Positions 34,497-58,838 of a stretch of 64,000 nucleotides of DNA are shown one piece after another; positions within the stretch are counted from its first letter, which is position 1, and each line of letters opens with the position of its first letter. The stretch comes from Saccharina japonica (Eukaryota; Sar; Phaeophyceae; Laminariales; Laminariaceae), in the NCBI GenBank assembly GCA_008828725.1, contig MEHQ01000787.1:28353-92352 (forward strand), in the 5' to 3' direction. The position numbers and the translations under genes were made by a program. The notes below the pieces were generated by a model. The model did no database searches. It had not been told where the DNA came from and saw only the letters and a program-made list of their open reading frames with translations.

Positions 34497-34790
34497 GGGA
34501 TAAGCACTTGCCAGTGTTCTGGCTGTGTGTCAATCTAGCGCCACCTATATCTACGGTGATGTTGATATTCTTGCCCCGGCAAGCTGCCCTTCCTGTATCG
34601 CTGCTCGATCCTGAAAGCACTGCTTGCTGAGCGTCGTTGGTTGGTACTTAACCAAGAACTGGAACCACAACTATCTTCTCAACAGTTAGCTCTTCACTAT
34701 CTTCTCAACAGTTAGTTCTTCCGTCCTTCTACAAACCTCAGATTGGGCTATCTTTCACGTTTGTCGTTTAGCTTAATCTTCAAGTATGTG
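34497..34790 (-). repeat. Split direct repeat A2
   Basis: It matches A1 at 41,405-41,660 and again at 41,705-41,775. Shared words are GGGATAAGC, CTTGCCAGTGTTCTGGCTGT, CTATATCTACGGTGATGTTG-like and CTGAAAGCACTGCTTGCTGA. Confidence 0.85.
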
Positions 34791-34802
34791 TCAAGTTGTT
34801 TC

Positions 34803-35040
34803 GAATGTTGGTTGTTGTTTTCCTATTTTCTGGTTATTCCTCTAGACGTTATGGGAGGGAGGTCCCGCGAACTCTACGCCTTGTTGACGGTCGCGCCCTG
34901 CAGTCTATCGCGTGACTGCGTCAACCCTGTCGTCTCTCCCTCCTACGGCCACTGTTGTCTAGGGTACACTATCCGCAGTCTCAAAGACGGAGTTCCCCTG
35001 CTGATCCCAGACCATTCAAACTTATCCACCTATGAGGTCA
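34803..35040 (-). repeat. Split direct repeat B1
   Basis: Partner of B2 at 34,184-34,420. It immediately follows the recombinase ORF in the sense direction. Confidence 0.8.
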
Positions 35041-35118
35041 ATTCGATTATGCTTACAGTCTACTCTAGATCACACTTCGGCCTGGCCGTCTACCACTCTT
35101 TCCTACCTCTTGAGCTAA

Positions 35119-35990
35119 TTACCTGGAAACCTTCTCGGAACCCCCCGTGTTGTTCCGTGTGTATCTCTTGTACGAATCTGACTTCCAGCTACCTTCTCTC
35201 TGGATCACTCTCTCTGAGACTGACCCTCCTGCTGCTAGCGCGGTCGCTCCCCTGATCCGCATCGAATGCAACGCGTACTCCTCCGGGTTCCCCCCCGTCT
35301 CTGAGACTAACTCTCTCAATGCCCTCATGGCTTGTCCGTAGCCCCATGTTCTAACTCCCCCCGACCCGCGATAGGAGGAAAGTGGGGCGTCTTCTGGTAA
35401 TGACGGATGGCATGACATCAGTTCCACCATCAGAGCCACGGCGCCAGCTCAAGCCAGGGTACGCTCCACTTACCGCCTTTCGTGTCCGTACTATCACCCC
35501 CCCTGCTCCTAGTTGATCTCCTTTGTTACCCCGAAAACGAACCCTGACCTTGTTGGCTCAGCGCCAACGCCAGAAGTCCACCTGATGTTCGTGTTCGACA
35601 AAGGTGACGTCCTCCCGTCTGAAGCAATGGGTGGTGTGTACCACCCCCGAGTCTGAGGTGAAGACCTCGTCTGAACGAATAAAAAATATATAACAGAACC
35701 TCAGACATAACCACATGACGTAACCCCCCGCTCCCCATTTTGGCACCACTTTTTCGCCGTGCAGGATCCTCTCCCACGCAATCGGAAGTCGTGTCCTTTT
35801 TGTCGTGCTTGCATCTGCGTGCGACCTCGCGATTCCTTTGAGTGTACTTCTAAGTACGTGCGACTTCGTCGGTAATTCAAGCCCCATATCTACTATGTGG
35901 AAGGATTGTACTGCCGTTATCTTACTTGAGATCGAAGCCGCCTGGTTGCCCTCTGAGGCACCGCACCAAGCCGCCAAATCTATCAGGGCC
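35119..35990 (-). pseudogene. DIRS tyrosine recombinase, core and C-terminal part
   Basis: The segment from LAAWCGASEGNQAAS through SFHIVDMGLELP and LKGIARSHA to REDVTF (35,990-35,580) is the N-terminal/mid recombinase region. After a frame break near 35,560-35,440 the catalytic C-terminus follows, with the HSMR box (H-x-x-R), GATALAAGGS and GSWKSDSYKRYTR carrying the candidate nucleophilic tyrosine. The frame break inactivates it. Its own N-terminus lies inside the inverted segment next to it. Confidence 0.8.
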
Positions 35991-36415
35991 CACAATATGT
36001 CTGCGATCCACTGGATTGACCGCTGTAGAGGGGGTAGGGAACCGAGATCAGCCGCGCTGACGCGTATACTTGGGGGCTTGGAGGTTTCCTCCGGATGGTG
36101 CTTCCAAGCAAAGCACGTAGCAGGGGTTGACAACGTACTTGCAGACGGTATATCACGTTGGCAAGGCAATTCCATCACCGACTCCCTTCGCAACATTCGG
36201 GTCGATATTCACTGGCAGGAGAACATCTTGGGCCAAGCGGGAACAGATCTTTGTTCAGGGATATTGGCACCCACTTCCTCCGACGCTCAGTTGCTGTTTC
36301 GTCTGAACACACCTACGCGTCGGGTTTCCGGTCTTGGTCGGCCTTTCGAAGGCTGATTGGGGCGGATCGGTACATTAGCGGGGGGGGACACTGACGAGGA
36401 GAAGCTTATCGCCCT
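35985..36415 (+). pseudogene. Inverted segment: RNase H C-terminus plus recombinase N-terminus
   Basis: On the plus strand, opposite to the rest of the element, this encodes HNMSAIHWIDRC, ALTRILGGLE and the RNase H-end signature KHVAGVDNVLADGISRW. It then encodes SEHTYASGFRSWSAF and TDEEKLIAL of the recombinase N-terminus, the last parts in shifted frames. It is flanked by AGGGC (35,985-35,989) and GCCCT (36,411-36,415). Flipping it would place the RNase H and recombinase parts in line with the minus-strand parts on both sides, in frame at the recombinase junction and within one base at the other. Confidence 0.8.
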
Positions 36416-36424
36416 TGAGGAGAA

Positions 36425-37860
36425 GAAGTTTCCCCTCAAATTGAGGCCGTGCTTCTCCGAGCTCGATGAAGGCCCACGCTGTGACAACCATGCCCAGCAA
36501 CTCGAGGACATTAATGGAAAGGTCGTCTCTCCCTGTTCCAGTGCTGCGCAGTCTCTCTTGGACGTTCTCGTCGAAGTCGACCCGTCACCACCGTCCAGTT
36601 TCTATACAGTATCCCCCCATCACGGTACCGGATGCGTCCGAAATCAGGGTGTGGGAGTGGCTGAATGTAGAAGTTGTAAAGCGGGGCTTTCAGCCCGGCC
36701 TCGCGTGCGACCATAATCTTACAAAATGTCACGTCTGCGTGGCATTCTGGTGGCAAGGGTGTCTGATTTTGTTTCGAACATTTCGTGGCTGTCACACCCT
36801 TCCATCGTTTCTGAGGTGCTTGGCCGACTGTTCTCAGCATGCGGTGGATGGAAAACTTCCCTGGTCGCACTATCTGACTCACATGCGACAGGTTTCGAAT
36901 GAGTTACCGCACCTTGAATTCGTGTGCTGTCGTACGCTCCCTTGGTCATAAGTCAAGGATCTCGTGGAGTTGTTCCAACTTCACTTGGGGCAATGCAACT
37001 GTCATGGCTTCTGTATTGATCTCCCAACCCAACACAACCAACGGCGTGTTCCATGATGATGCTTTCCGGGGAGGCAGAAGAGGGGGATCCCCTATATGCA
37101 AATCGCCCATTAAACGGGAGTGATTCGACGCCAGTGATTCCGAGGCTACTCGTAATTGCCGACCGTTGTTGAACCACTGTCTTTCTACGCTGATCGCATC
37201 GTCGACGTAACATTCGACGAAGAATGGATTCTCCACTCCTCTTCCTGTCCCCGGGGAAAGTGCCACGTTGGGGTGTATCTGGCTTTGGCGTTTTGCCTTC
37301 GATGGTGGGATTACGCCAACATGTGCTGTAGCTCATCGACCTAGGTCTGTGATCACCGCGTGATCGAACGCAGTTTGTTTGCGCGAGCGTTCCCCTGCAT
37401 CGGCAAACAGGCACCAGAATCCTGGACTGTTGCACCACCCGAACTACAGCCGTCGGTCTACCACGACCAGGTTTTCGAACGTATAGCCGAAACCTGGGGA
37501 ACAGTGGCTGTCAATTGTGATCTGTCTAAACTCGTCTATCGCATCCAGCTTGCTTAGCATAATGCGGGCTGAGATGCCAAACTCGCGTCGCAAGTGTATA
37601 ATCCGCCACACGACAATGCGTAAGACATTTTCGATGTTGCATGTTGGGTTGGACTCGAAGTCACTACGTATCAACATTCACGCTCGCCCCCCCTTTTCTG
37701 TGCTTAAACGTCAGCTCGTGGATAACGCATGTTTGGTCGCTGAAACTACTAATCCTAGCGGAGATAACCGCAAGCCCAGAATGGACTCTGCTACCCTGCG
37801 TGGGAATACAAGCGCCCGTCCTAACGCAACGTCTCCGTGGACCTTTTTTCCGGACTAAGT
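36425..37860 (-). pseudogene. DIRS reverse transcriptase and RNase H N-terminus
   Basis: In sense order: palm motif A in LSKLDAIDEFRQITID (about 37,555), GYTFENLVVVDRRLQFGW-like text (about 37,460), motif C YVDDAI (about 37,205), the thumb-type VLGWEINTEAM (about 37,020), VRPGKFSIHRMLRTVGQ (about 36,865), LKAPLYNFYI (about 36,690) and the RNase H core INVLELLGMVVTAW (about 36,500). Several frame changes occur between these blocks. RT and RNase H would make and process the element's cDNA in an active copy. Confidence 0.8.
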
Positions 37861-38145
37861 CGGCGTGATTGTTGACACTGCTGTGGTTGCCGTACCGAAG
37901 GGCTGGCGCAATGTCGGCTCTGCCTTCTATTTGTATCGGTACTCCTCCCTCATTTATCTCAGCCAGCTGGTTTGTCCCTTAACGTTACCAAACCATTGGA
38001 CTATGTATGGGGTGTGTACTTTCGGTAGGTTCATCCGCCGTTCTATCTCGAGCATGCAGGGGAATTTCCAGTTATTATCGGCCAACCACCGTGCGCATGC
38101 ATCGGCTGTCCGACCCAGCAGCTGCCTCTCCGGCCGACTACCCGA

Positions 38146-39529
38146 TTATACCCCGTTCGATTCCGTGACTAGTCCTAGGCACTCGATCGCCCCTGGTGCC
38201 ATACCTGGTCCTGACGTGGGTACTGACCCCGGCGCCTCAAGAAAATGCCGGCTGCCGAGGTGCGTCCATGAAGCTGTGTTCGGGTTGACCCCACCGGCAG
38301 GCGGCGCCCGCACCCTATCGTCGTCCTTCTTCATGACTCCGCCCCCTCCTCCTCCAACGGGATTATTTGCGTCGCCACTGTTGGCGTCCTGCCCGTCCTG
38401 TTTCTTCGCGCGGGCGCCACCCTTGTTCTTGTCCTCGCGCTTGACTTTGCGCGGCTTACCCGACCCTTTGATCCCTCCGCCCTGCCAGGCCTTGGCCGGA
38501 TCGTGGGTGTACATTCACGCTTGTCCGTAGCGGCATCCCCTGGGTAGTGCCCATCCGAAACAGTGCATATCCGAGGCTGCAATCCGCGCTTGTCCCTTTG
38601 TCCGAGATCGTTTTGCTACCGGGGCCTGATGGGCGTACTCCTCCGCGTTTATGATCCCCCCTGCTGCCATATAGGCGTTGAGCTTAGACGATTTCAGGGC
38701 GGGCACGGCCGGAAGACTGTCGACCTCCGGTGGCACCATCCACTTCACGGCAGCAGTTGCCGCGATGTCAACTAGCCTGGATGACCACTCGTTCATATCG
38801 TCATTCACCATCTTAACCAGCCTTACGTTGTTTTGGGGGCGCAAATGGCCAGGACATTGTCCCTCGCGTGTTCCCGTAGGGTCCCTGCGCTCTCTTCCAG
38901 CCCCCGCTTGAGGGTTTCAAGGCGGTCGCGACGCGCATCGCCACTAACACCCTTACCCAACACTGTGGTGATCGCGTCGACTATAAGGTCCATCTGGTTC
39001 GAGAGCGCAAGATCCACGGGCTTTCCCCCGGTTCCCGCAGGCAGGTAGTCTTCGACCCTAAACTCAGCGAGGTTTTTTAGATGGGACGACACGCTTGGGT
39101 AACCTGCGTCTTTCGCGCAAGCACAGCCTGCAGTTCCATCTGCTTACACCCCATCATCACTGTTTTGCCTCCGATGATCATCCAGCCTTTGCGGGCCATG
39201 GTGTTCTTCCATACCGCCACTCGGTCTTTGTAAGCCGCCTTTGCCTCTTTGGTCTCATCCGGGTGTGCGGCCGATGCCACCTCGCTGTCCTCCCCGGGCT
39301 GCGCCCCCCCGCGCCCCAGTAACTGCTGCATGCTTTGCTGCATGTCAGCAACCATGTTGAACATGTCATGCGTTTTGTCGGCCAACGCGTCAAACTCTTC
39401 CCGCGCCACCCTCTTCTTCCCGCGTTGCTGGTCTTCTGCCCCGCTCGGGCAGGTGTCGTCTCCCAAGTCCGACATCGAACTACCGTTTCTGTTGCGTTCT
39501 TTGTTCACCTTCCGATTCACGCACAGCAC
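38146..39529 (-). pseudogene. DIRS gag-like ORF, frameshifted
   Basis: Three consecutive minus-strand frames (39,529-39,077, 39,092-38,823, 38,844-38,515), continued to about 38,146, form one acidic/basic, coiled-coil-like protein upstream of RT. Features are HDMFNMVADMQQSMQQLLG near the start and a basic KRSRTKG/KPRKVKRED-type tail. The overlaps with frame switches suggest one ORF broken by indels. Position and composition fit a gag-like nucleic-acid-binding protein; the sequence itself is not one I recognise. Confidence 0.55.
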
Positions 39530-39734
39530 AAGTAAAAGGGGCCAATCGTTCTGAACATGGTTCCTGATCGAGTGCTGGCGTTCAAGTAGGTAGGTTTAAG
39601 CGTGTGCACTTTCACCTTTCGGTGTGATTCCCTACCACATCGCTGGTTAGCTAAGGCTTGCCATGGCTGTGTTCTGGTGCACAGCCTAACATTACAATTC
39701 CTGTTATCGCCCGCAACAATAACCCCCCATCATT

Positions 39735-40262
39735 ATCCCCCTATAAATATATGATATATTTATAGGTTGGGTAGGCGTCGGTTCGAAACGACGCTGTGAA
39801 ACACGCCTCTCACTGCGTGAGCTAGACAACCAGGGTACCTTTTTGTTTCTTGGCGGTCACCAAAGCTGGCGGTCGAGTTAGATCATTTGTGCGGGGTGAA
39901 GAACCTTTGCTCCGCACAAGGGGAATGGTCGTATCACGTAGTGTGTATATGGTAAGGCATCCGCGAGGCAGTTACATAGCGCTCCCATTGCTGTCTCAGG
40001 AAGTGGCCACACCAGAAATTCAATTAACTCATTGATGCTGCCGTCCATATGCAAGTCCGCCTCAGAGGCGGTTCTTAGCAGGATGCAGCTCGCCCTCCAT
40101 GCGACTCGCCCAATGCCTCACGGCGCTTCGCGCTTGGTGCAAGCAATGTCTGCCTGGTTGGTGAAAACCCAACGTGCTCCATCCCGGCATTGTAGGGATG
40201 CGAGGGTCTATGGTCATACGACTACGGCCGTGCATGACATGAGTACACTCCCCCCCCTCCCA
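39735..40262 (+). mobile_element. Repeat R nested in the DIRS element
   Basis: Inverted counterpart of 32,348-32,916. It starts near TATAAATATATGATATATTT and ends GCATGACATGAGTACACT followed by a C-rich run, directly joined to a LINE 3' fragment in the same orientation. Confidence 0.75.
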
Positions 40263-40269
40263 TCATTAT

Positions 40270-41008
40270 TGAGGCGAACTGGAATAAGGTGGGATAGCGT
40301 AGTCGAGAAAGTATGGCAGGATATGGGAAACCAAAAAGAGATGCTGGTCATAGAGAAGTTAGGGGGTACAAGACAGAAGTAAAAGAATGGATAGAAAGAA
40401 GGGAAAGGCGGGCGCTAAGAAAGAAGGGGGAAGGGGAAGAACACTTAGAGATATAAGGGGGGTTGAGAGAAGGGATAGGAATGAAAAAATATTTGGACGG
40501 CCCAATGGACTTCGCGAAAAAGCTGAAATTGCGATTCCGTGTAGGGGACCTGGACCTGCCGGAAAGAAGAAGGAGGTATACCAGTAGCCGGGAGGAAGAG
40601 GAAATAGATGCACATATTTTCCCATGTGGCAAAGCCATAGAGAGTAGTAGTCATATACGCGTAGTGGGAGAATGTGAAAGGTACAAGGAGGAACGGGATG
40701 TGTTAGAGGAGGAAATGAGTAAAATAGACGAATGCGACCTGGAGAAGTTCGGTACACTAAATAGTAGCGAGAAAACGATCGCTATCTTAGGAGATAGATG
40801 GTGGCCACAGGCGGCGAAACAGGAAGGGGATAATAATAACAAAAAGTTTATTTGAAATATACGGAAACAACTGAATGAGCACCCAATTGTTGCAGGTGTC
40901 TCTAGTAGGAGTAGGAACGGTGCTCCGTCTCGAAAGGGATGTGTGGTCAATTGCCAAGTGACTAAGGCCAGCAACAAATGAGTACGCCCCCCCCCCCCCC
41001 CCCCCCCC
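40270..41008 (+). mobile_element. 5'-truncated LINE fragment with poly(C) tail, fused to repeat R
   Basis: It matches the C-terminal third of the LINE ORF at 18,484-21,054 (VGDLDLPERRRRYTSSREEE, TIAILGDRWWPQAAKQEGD). Frame breaks and a changed zinc knuckle (CPC replaced by FPC, extra residues before the His) mark it as dead. It ends AACAAATGAGTACG and a 22-base C run (40,987-41,008). Confidence 0.85.
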
Positions 41009-41404
41009 GCCCCCACCATTTAAATATGACCCCTCGCTTTTCTGCCCTTCAATCCCGCCCGGGATGCTCTCTAGCGTGCTTTCTCAGTCTATACTCCTCT
41101 GTTGTTGTGGTGTCAACTCAGTCCTACGGTCCGATCATCGACCCTTCGCGAGCCTATCCCGGCCGAACTGCTCCCATTACTGCTCCTAAGCGCTGATATT
41201 CTAGGAGACCTGGCCACAATGCCAGTGCCGATCGGCTGCTCTCCACCTACCATTAGATACGACGTGCCTCGGGTTCCTTGCCTCCTTAAGCTCGAGTACA
41301 CGTTCGAGCTTGTCGATCGTTGTTTTTGTTGTCCCCCTTTCTGCTACCCCGCCAGACTTGTCACCGTCGAGTCTCGGTGATAGCCTAACTGAGAAAGGAA
41401 ACTT
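41009..41404. other. DIRS 5' leader region
   Basis: Sequence between split repeat A1 and the nested insertion. Short frames only; presumably untranslated leader of the element. Confidence 0.4.
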
Positions 41405-41775
41405 CGGGATAAGCGCTTGCCAGTGTTCTGGCTGTGTTTCAATCTAGCGCCACTTATATCTACGGTGATGTTGATATACTCTTGCTCCGCAAAGCTGCTC
41501 TTTCTGTATCGCTGCTCGATCCTGAAAGCACTGCTTGCTGAGCGTCACTGGTACTTAACCAGAAAATAGGAACCACAACTCTCTTCTCAACAATCCTTCC
41601 GTCCTTCCACAAACCTTAGATTGAACTATCTTTCACTTTTGCCGTTTACAGCAGCTCAATCTTCAACTTACAGCATAAAACGTCTTCTCCTCTTCCCCTC
41701 GGGTCCGAACCTTCCACAAACCTTAGATTGAACTATCTTTCACTTTTGCCGTTTAGCTCAATCTTCAACCTTTAA
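41405..41775 (-). repeat. Split direct repeat A1
   Basis: It matches A2 (34,497-34,790). Its inner ~60 bp (CCTTCCGTCCTTCCACAAAC ...) are duplicated at about 41,604 and 41,708. Confidence 0.8.
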
Positions 41776-41854
41776 CGTATTGGTACTGCTGTAATAATTT
41801 GATAAAACAATCATAAGCATGTTCCTCGCGCTTTTCCTACGTCGCTGTACAAGA

Positions 41855-41975
41855 AGAAGCGCAGCAGCAGCAGCATACGAAACAGCAGCAGCAGCAACAG
41901 CACAGGAGTACACACATACGCACAGCTACGGCTGTAGTGCTGCTGCTGTTGCTGCTGCTGCTCCTGTCGTTGGTT
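41855..41975. repeat. CAG...CTG foldback repeat, copy 2
   Basis: Partner of 1,575-1,710, with the same CAG-rich half, an ACAGGAGTACACACATACGC-type middle and a CTG-rich half. Confidence 0.65.
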
Positions 41976-43294
41976 ACTCAGCGCGCGGGATCTGTAGTGC
42001 ACGTTCATTCGTGTTCCTTTTCTTGTGTTTACAGTACGGTAGTTGTTGAATTGATCTTGTGTTGTTATTTATACTGGTAATATTATGTACAGCTACGAAG
42101 TAGTATACTGTACCTGGTTTGTATATTACTACACATCTTCATATATACGTTGTAGGCAAAAGCCTAACCTTTCATCGGGGTTGAGAACGAAGCACACCTA
42201 CCTATATAGCAAACGACTCCAACTGGCGTATGATACATACACTCGCCTCACGGCCATGCTACCGAGTGCTGTACTGTGCTGCTGTGGGACCGCGTGGAGG
42301 CAGAAGGTGGGAATGGGGACCAGGGATTGTTCGTACTACTGGCTGAAGTCTTATTTGCACTGGTTGAAGCCTTGCCGCGCAAGGATATAGACAACCTCAC
42401 CAACTGAAAAATTGTCGCGGACGTGTTGGCATATGGCAAACCATGCGTTGTTTGCTTGTGATGGCAATATGCGGGCTCTTTCCGGTCTGTTTTACTTGCC
42501 CGTTGACGAAGTACGGGCTCTTTCCTTATCGGCTACTCAACTAACTGTACTGGCGAAGGCCTGTGAATTGGTGGCCGAAAGCTAAAGAAAAAAGACACTC
42601 GTGAAAGCACGGCTCTGTTCGGTAGGAAAAGGGCCGCTAGTAACGAACGCACCGACCTCAGTTTGCGTAAATGTAACGCTATTTACAAGGTGTTTGGGGC
42701 TGATGCCACCCGATCAAAGAAACAAATTAAAGACTGACTCTGGAAGCGATGATACAGGGGTCGTCATGTGATAAATACCGGAAATTTCCAGAAAATTTAT
42801 TTGTGATTTTTCTCCAATGGCAACAAAACAAATGAAAAGAGCCGGCAACCAAAAACTGTATTTATTTTCAGCTATAAAAGAAACCGGGAGCCGCGGCTTT
42901 TTCTGAAACGCATAGCTGGCCATCACTACACTGGGGTATGCTTCGACGTATCTCGACGACGGCGAGATAATCTGTGGCTACAGTAGGGCCGTGAACGTGA
43001 GACACTTCGTAACATTACGCTGAGGACCAGCCGCACTGGTCCACGGCGGCAGCAGAGAACTCCTTGAAGGACGCGGTAGTGCCAGAAGCCGTGCCAGAGA
43101 CCGAAATGGGCTGTATCGCTTTGAATTTTCTCGAGGGCTGTGTCGCGTGCTTTGTGTACTCGTATCACCAAACGCCTTGCTGTCGGTACTACTGCAGTTC
43201 GTGTCACGAAACGAAGAACGTTGTCGACACTTGATAACTGTAAACTTGTCGTCCGGTAATATTTTCCAGTGGTCGGGTTATTCATTGTTTGCGG
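41976..43294. other. No recognised gene; possible decayed coding near 42,250-42,720
   Basis: One plus-strand phase from about 42,265 reads LFVLLAEVLFALVEALPRKD with a stop shortly after. A further piece near 42,620 (RTDLSLRKCNAIYKVFGADA) looks protein-like. I cannot name a family and splice sites are not convincing. Confidence 0.3.
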
Positions 43295-43425
43295 GCTAGG
43301 AAGCACTCCTTAGTGGGGCCAAGGTACGGGCGTAGCCCCAACCCAACCCCTCACCCTAGCCCTGAACCTAAACCGAACCCAAAACGGAACAGAAACGGGC
43401 GAGAAACGCGGCTGCGCCGCTTCGT
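43295..43425 (+). repeat. Dispersed repeat with degenerate telomere-like words, copy 2
   Basis: Partner of 8,566-8,700 (GGGCTAGGAAGCACTCC ... GTACGGGCGTAGCCCCAACC ... AGAAACGGGCGAGAAACGCG). The CCCTAA words are degraded here. Confidence 0.7.
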
Positions 43426-45059
43426 TTCTTTTTTGTTATTTCGAACCTGCGGACCACGATTCACCCCTTCATACTCGTACTAGTGACCGTAATTTTTCCC
43501 AAAACAATCACAGCAACATATTCCGGAAATATCCCGGATGAAAAGGTAATACTACTGCGATAATTTGTGTCACGAATTAAGTCACCAGCGCTGAAAAGCC
43601 TGCTCTCCCCGCGATGATAATGTTTTCCCGTGATGATAACGCTGTAAAAAAATACACCACTCTTTTTTTTAAAAGGCCAGAATGAAACAAAAAGGCATGG
43701 ATTTCTGTATGAATTAGAAAATGCCCGCGTCTTTCTATTTTCAACTTGGTTTTAGTATACCCCTCCTTGCCTGGGTCTCAAAACAAGTGGGTTGTCCGTT
43801 CAATATTTCGTGTTTCATCAGAAGAAAATGATAAATAGCGCAGCCTCTTTACAAGAACGGTGGGAATGGGGAGCGCCGGGCAGATGCTCAAAACTGGGCA
43901 AGCTCCTAAGTACATGAAGCCACTGTGTTGGTGGCTCATCTATTGTACATGCATGCTGTGTGTGTTGAGGTTGGGCAGTTGGGAGCATCTGGCACGCTCT
44001 TCATCGCCGTTCTTGTAGCTCAGCCTTAGGAATAATAAAACAAGTGATCTAAGATAATACATCAGTCCGGATAAACTAGCTTTGATGGAGCCTATCGCTC
44101 GTGCTCGATGCCGTTCTTGTAAAGAGGCTGCATGATCGCGGTTCGTGCGTAATTCTTCCTTACCGGAACAGGGAGATTTTGAGCTTCTGTGCACCATCAC
44201 TACCAGCGCCCCCGTGGTCAAAGTGATGCCTTCCGCCACGTGGTTGGGCACTGGAGGCCCAGTGGCCGACGGACAAAAGACATAACCGCACCTGGTTCCA
44301 CTCTGTCCGGAAATGTACTGAACGTTTGGGTGCCAATGTGAGCACAGAAGCGGTCCTTACATATACCGACAGGGTGATAAGGGGTACCTGGTGCTGGTAG
44401 TTCCAGCAATCGTGTCGACGAGGGCCTCTTTGGCACGTCGCTGACAGTAATGTACGAAATGTTGGATCAATGAAGGCGCACTGGGAAACCGTACATAGCC
44501 ATCCCGGCAGTTCGGCAAGAGGTCGCAACTTGACATTTGATGTGGTGTGCAGCATTAAAAGGAGGGCATAGCCCGAAAAACAGACCAGAGTATAGAAGGA
44601 ATTGTGTTCTTGGCGACAATGTATCTTGCGCGAGCCCGCCAACAACAGTAATGTCCCCGAAACGGCAATACAGCCACGGCCCGCATGCGCACGGAACTAA
44701 CACGTCCCAAAAAACGGTATGTTCCCGTCTGCGGTTTTGCCGTTGAAGATCGCACCGCCCGACATAAACACCGCACGTGCCACTGCAGCTTCAATCTGTA
44801 ACAAGAAACCGCACACTGATTTGTCCAGCGCACGCAACATCACAAAAAAAAATCACGATTTTGATGTCCATGCGCGTGTAGTGCCACCACCAGCAACCCC
44901 ATCTCGTGTACGCCTAACGCCACCACCCAAGGAGTTGCAGAGGCAGCATACCCTCGGAAAGTAAAGCATTGGCTTCGCGCGATGCAACGCGTCTTCATTC
45001 TCTCTACTGTTCGATCTTGCTATCTGAGCCACGCCATCGCCTCTCTGGCGCCATCGCAA
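43426..45059. other. Downstream flank of Rpn11; no recognised gene
   Basis: A minus-strand frame at 44,160-44,645 (161 codons) has no motif I recognise and overlaps other frames. The word CCACTCTGTCCGGAAAT at 44,299 belongs to the small inverted-repeat family at 45,405. No polyadenylation signal was assigned. Confidence 0.4.

Positions 45060-58838
<13,779 letters not shown>

Larger units (their letters stand above)
34184..41775 (-). mobile_element. Ngaro/PAT-type DIRS retrotransposon with split direct repeats
   Basis: Sense order on the minus strand is A1 (41,775-41,405), gag-like ORF, reverse transcriptase, RNase H, tyrosine recombinase, B1 (35,040-34,803), A2 (34,790-34,497), B2 (34,420-34,184). 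A1/A2 and B1/B2 are matching pairs, giving the A1-ORFs-B1-A2-B2 layout known for PAT/Ngaro members of the DIRS order, which integrate with a tyrosine recombinase. Frameshifts, stops, an internal inversion and a nested insertion (39,735-41,008) show this copy is dead. Confidence 0.85.

Noticed and set aside
34184-35040. LTRs of an LTR retrotransposon
   Set aside because: Repeats are arranged A1-ORFs-B1-A2-B2 with a tyrosine recombinase and no DDE integrase, so DIRS/Ngaro fits instead.
40200-40245. Possible 5S rRNA similarity in repeat R (GTCTATGGTCATAC)
   Set aside because: Only about 14 bases resemble the 5S start. The rest of a 5S gene and its internal control region are not seen.
44160-44645. 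161-codon minus-strand ORF downstream of Rpn11
   Set aside because: No recognisable motif, and other frames overlap it on both strands; not enough to call a gene.
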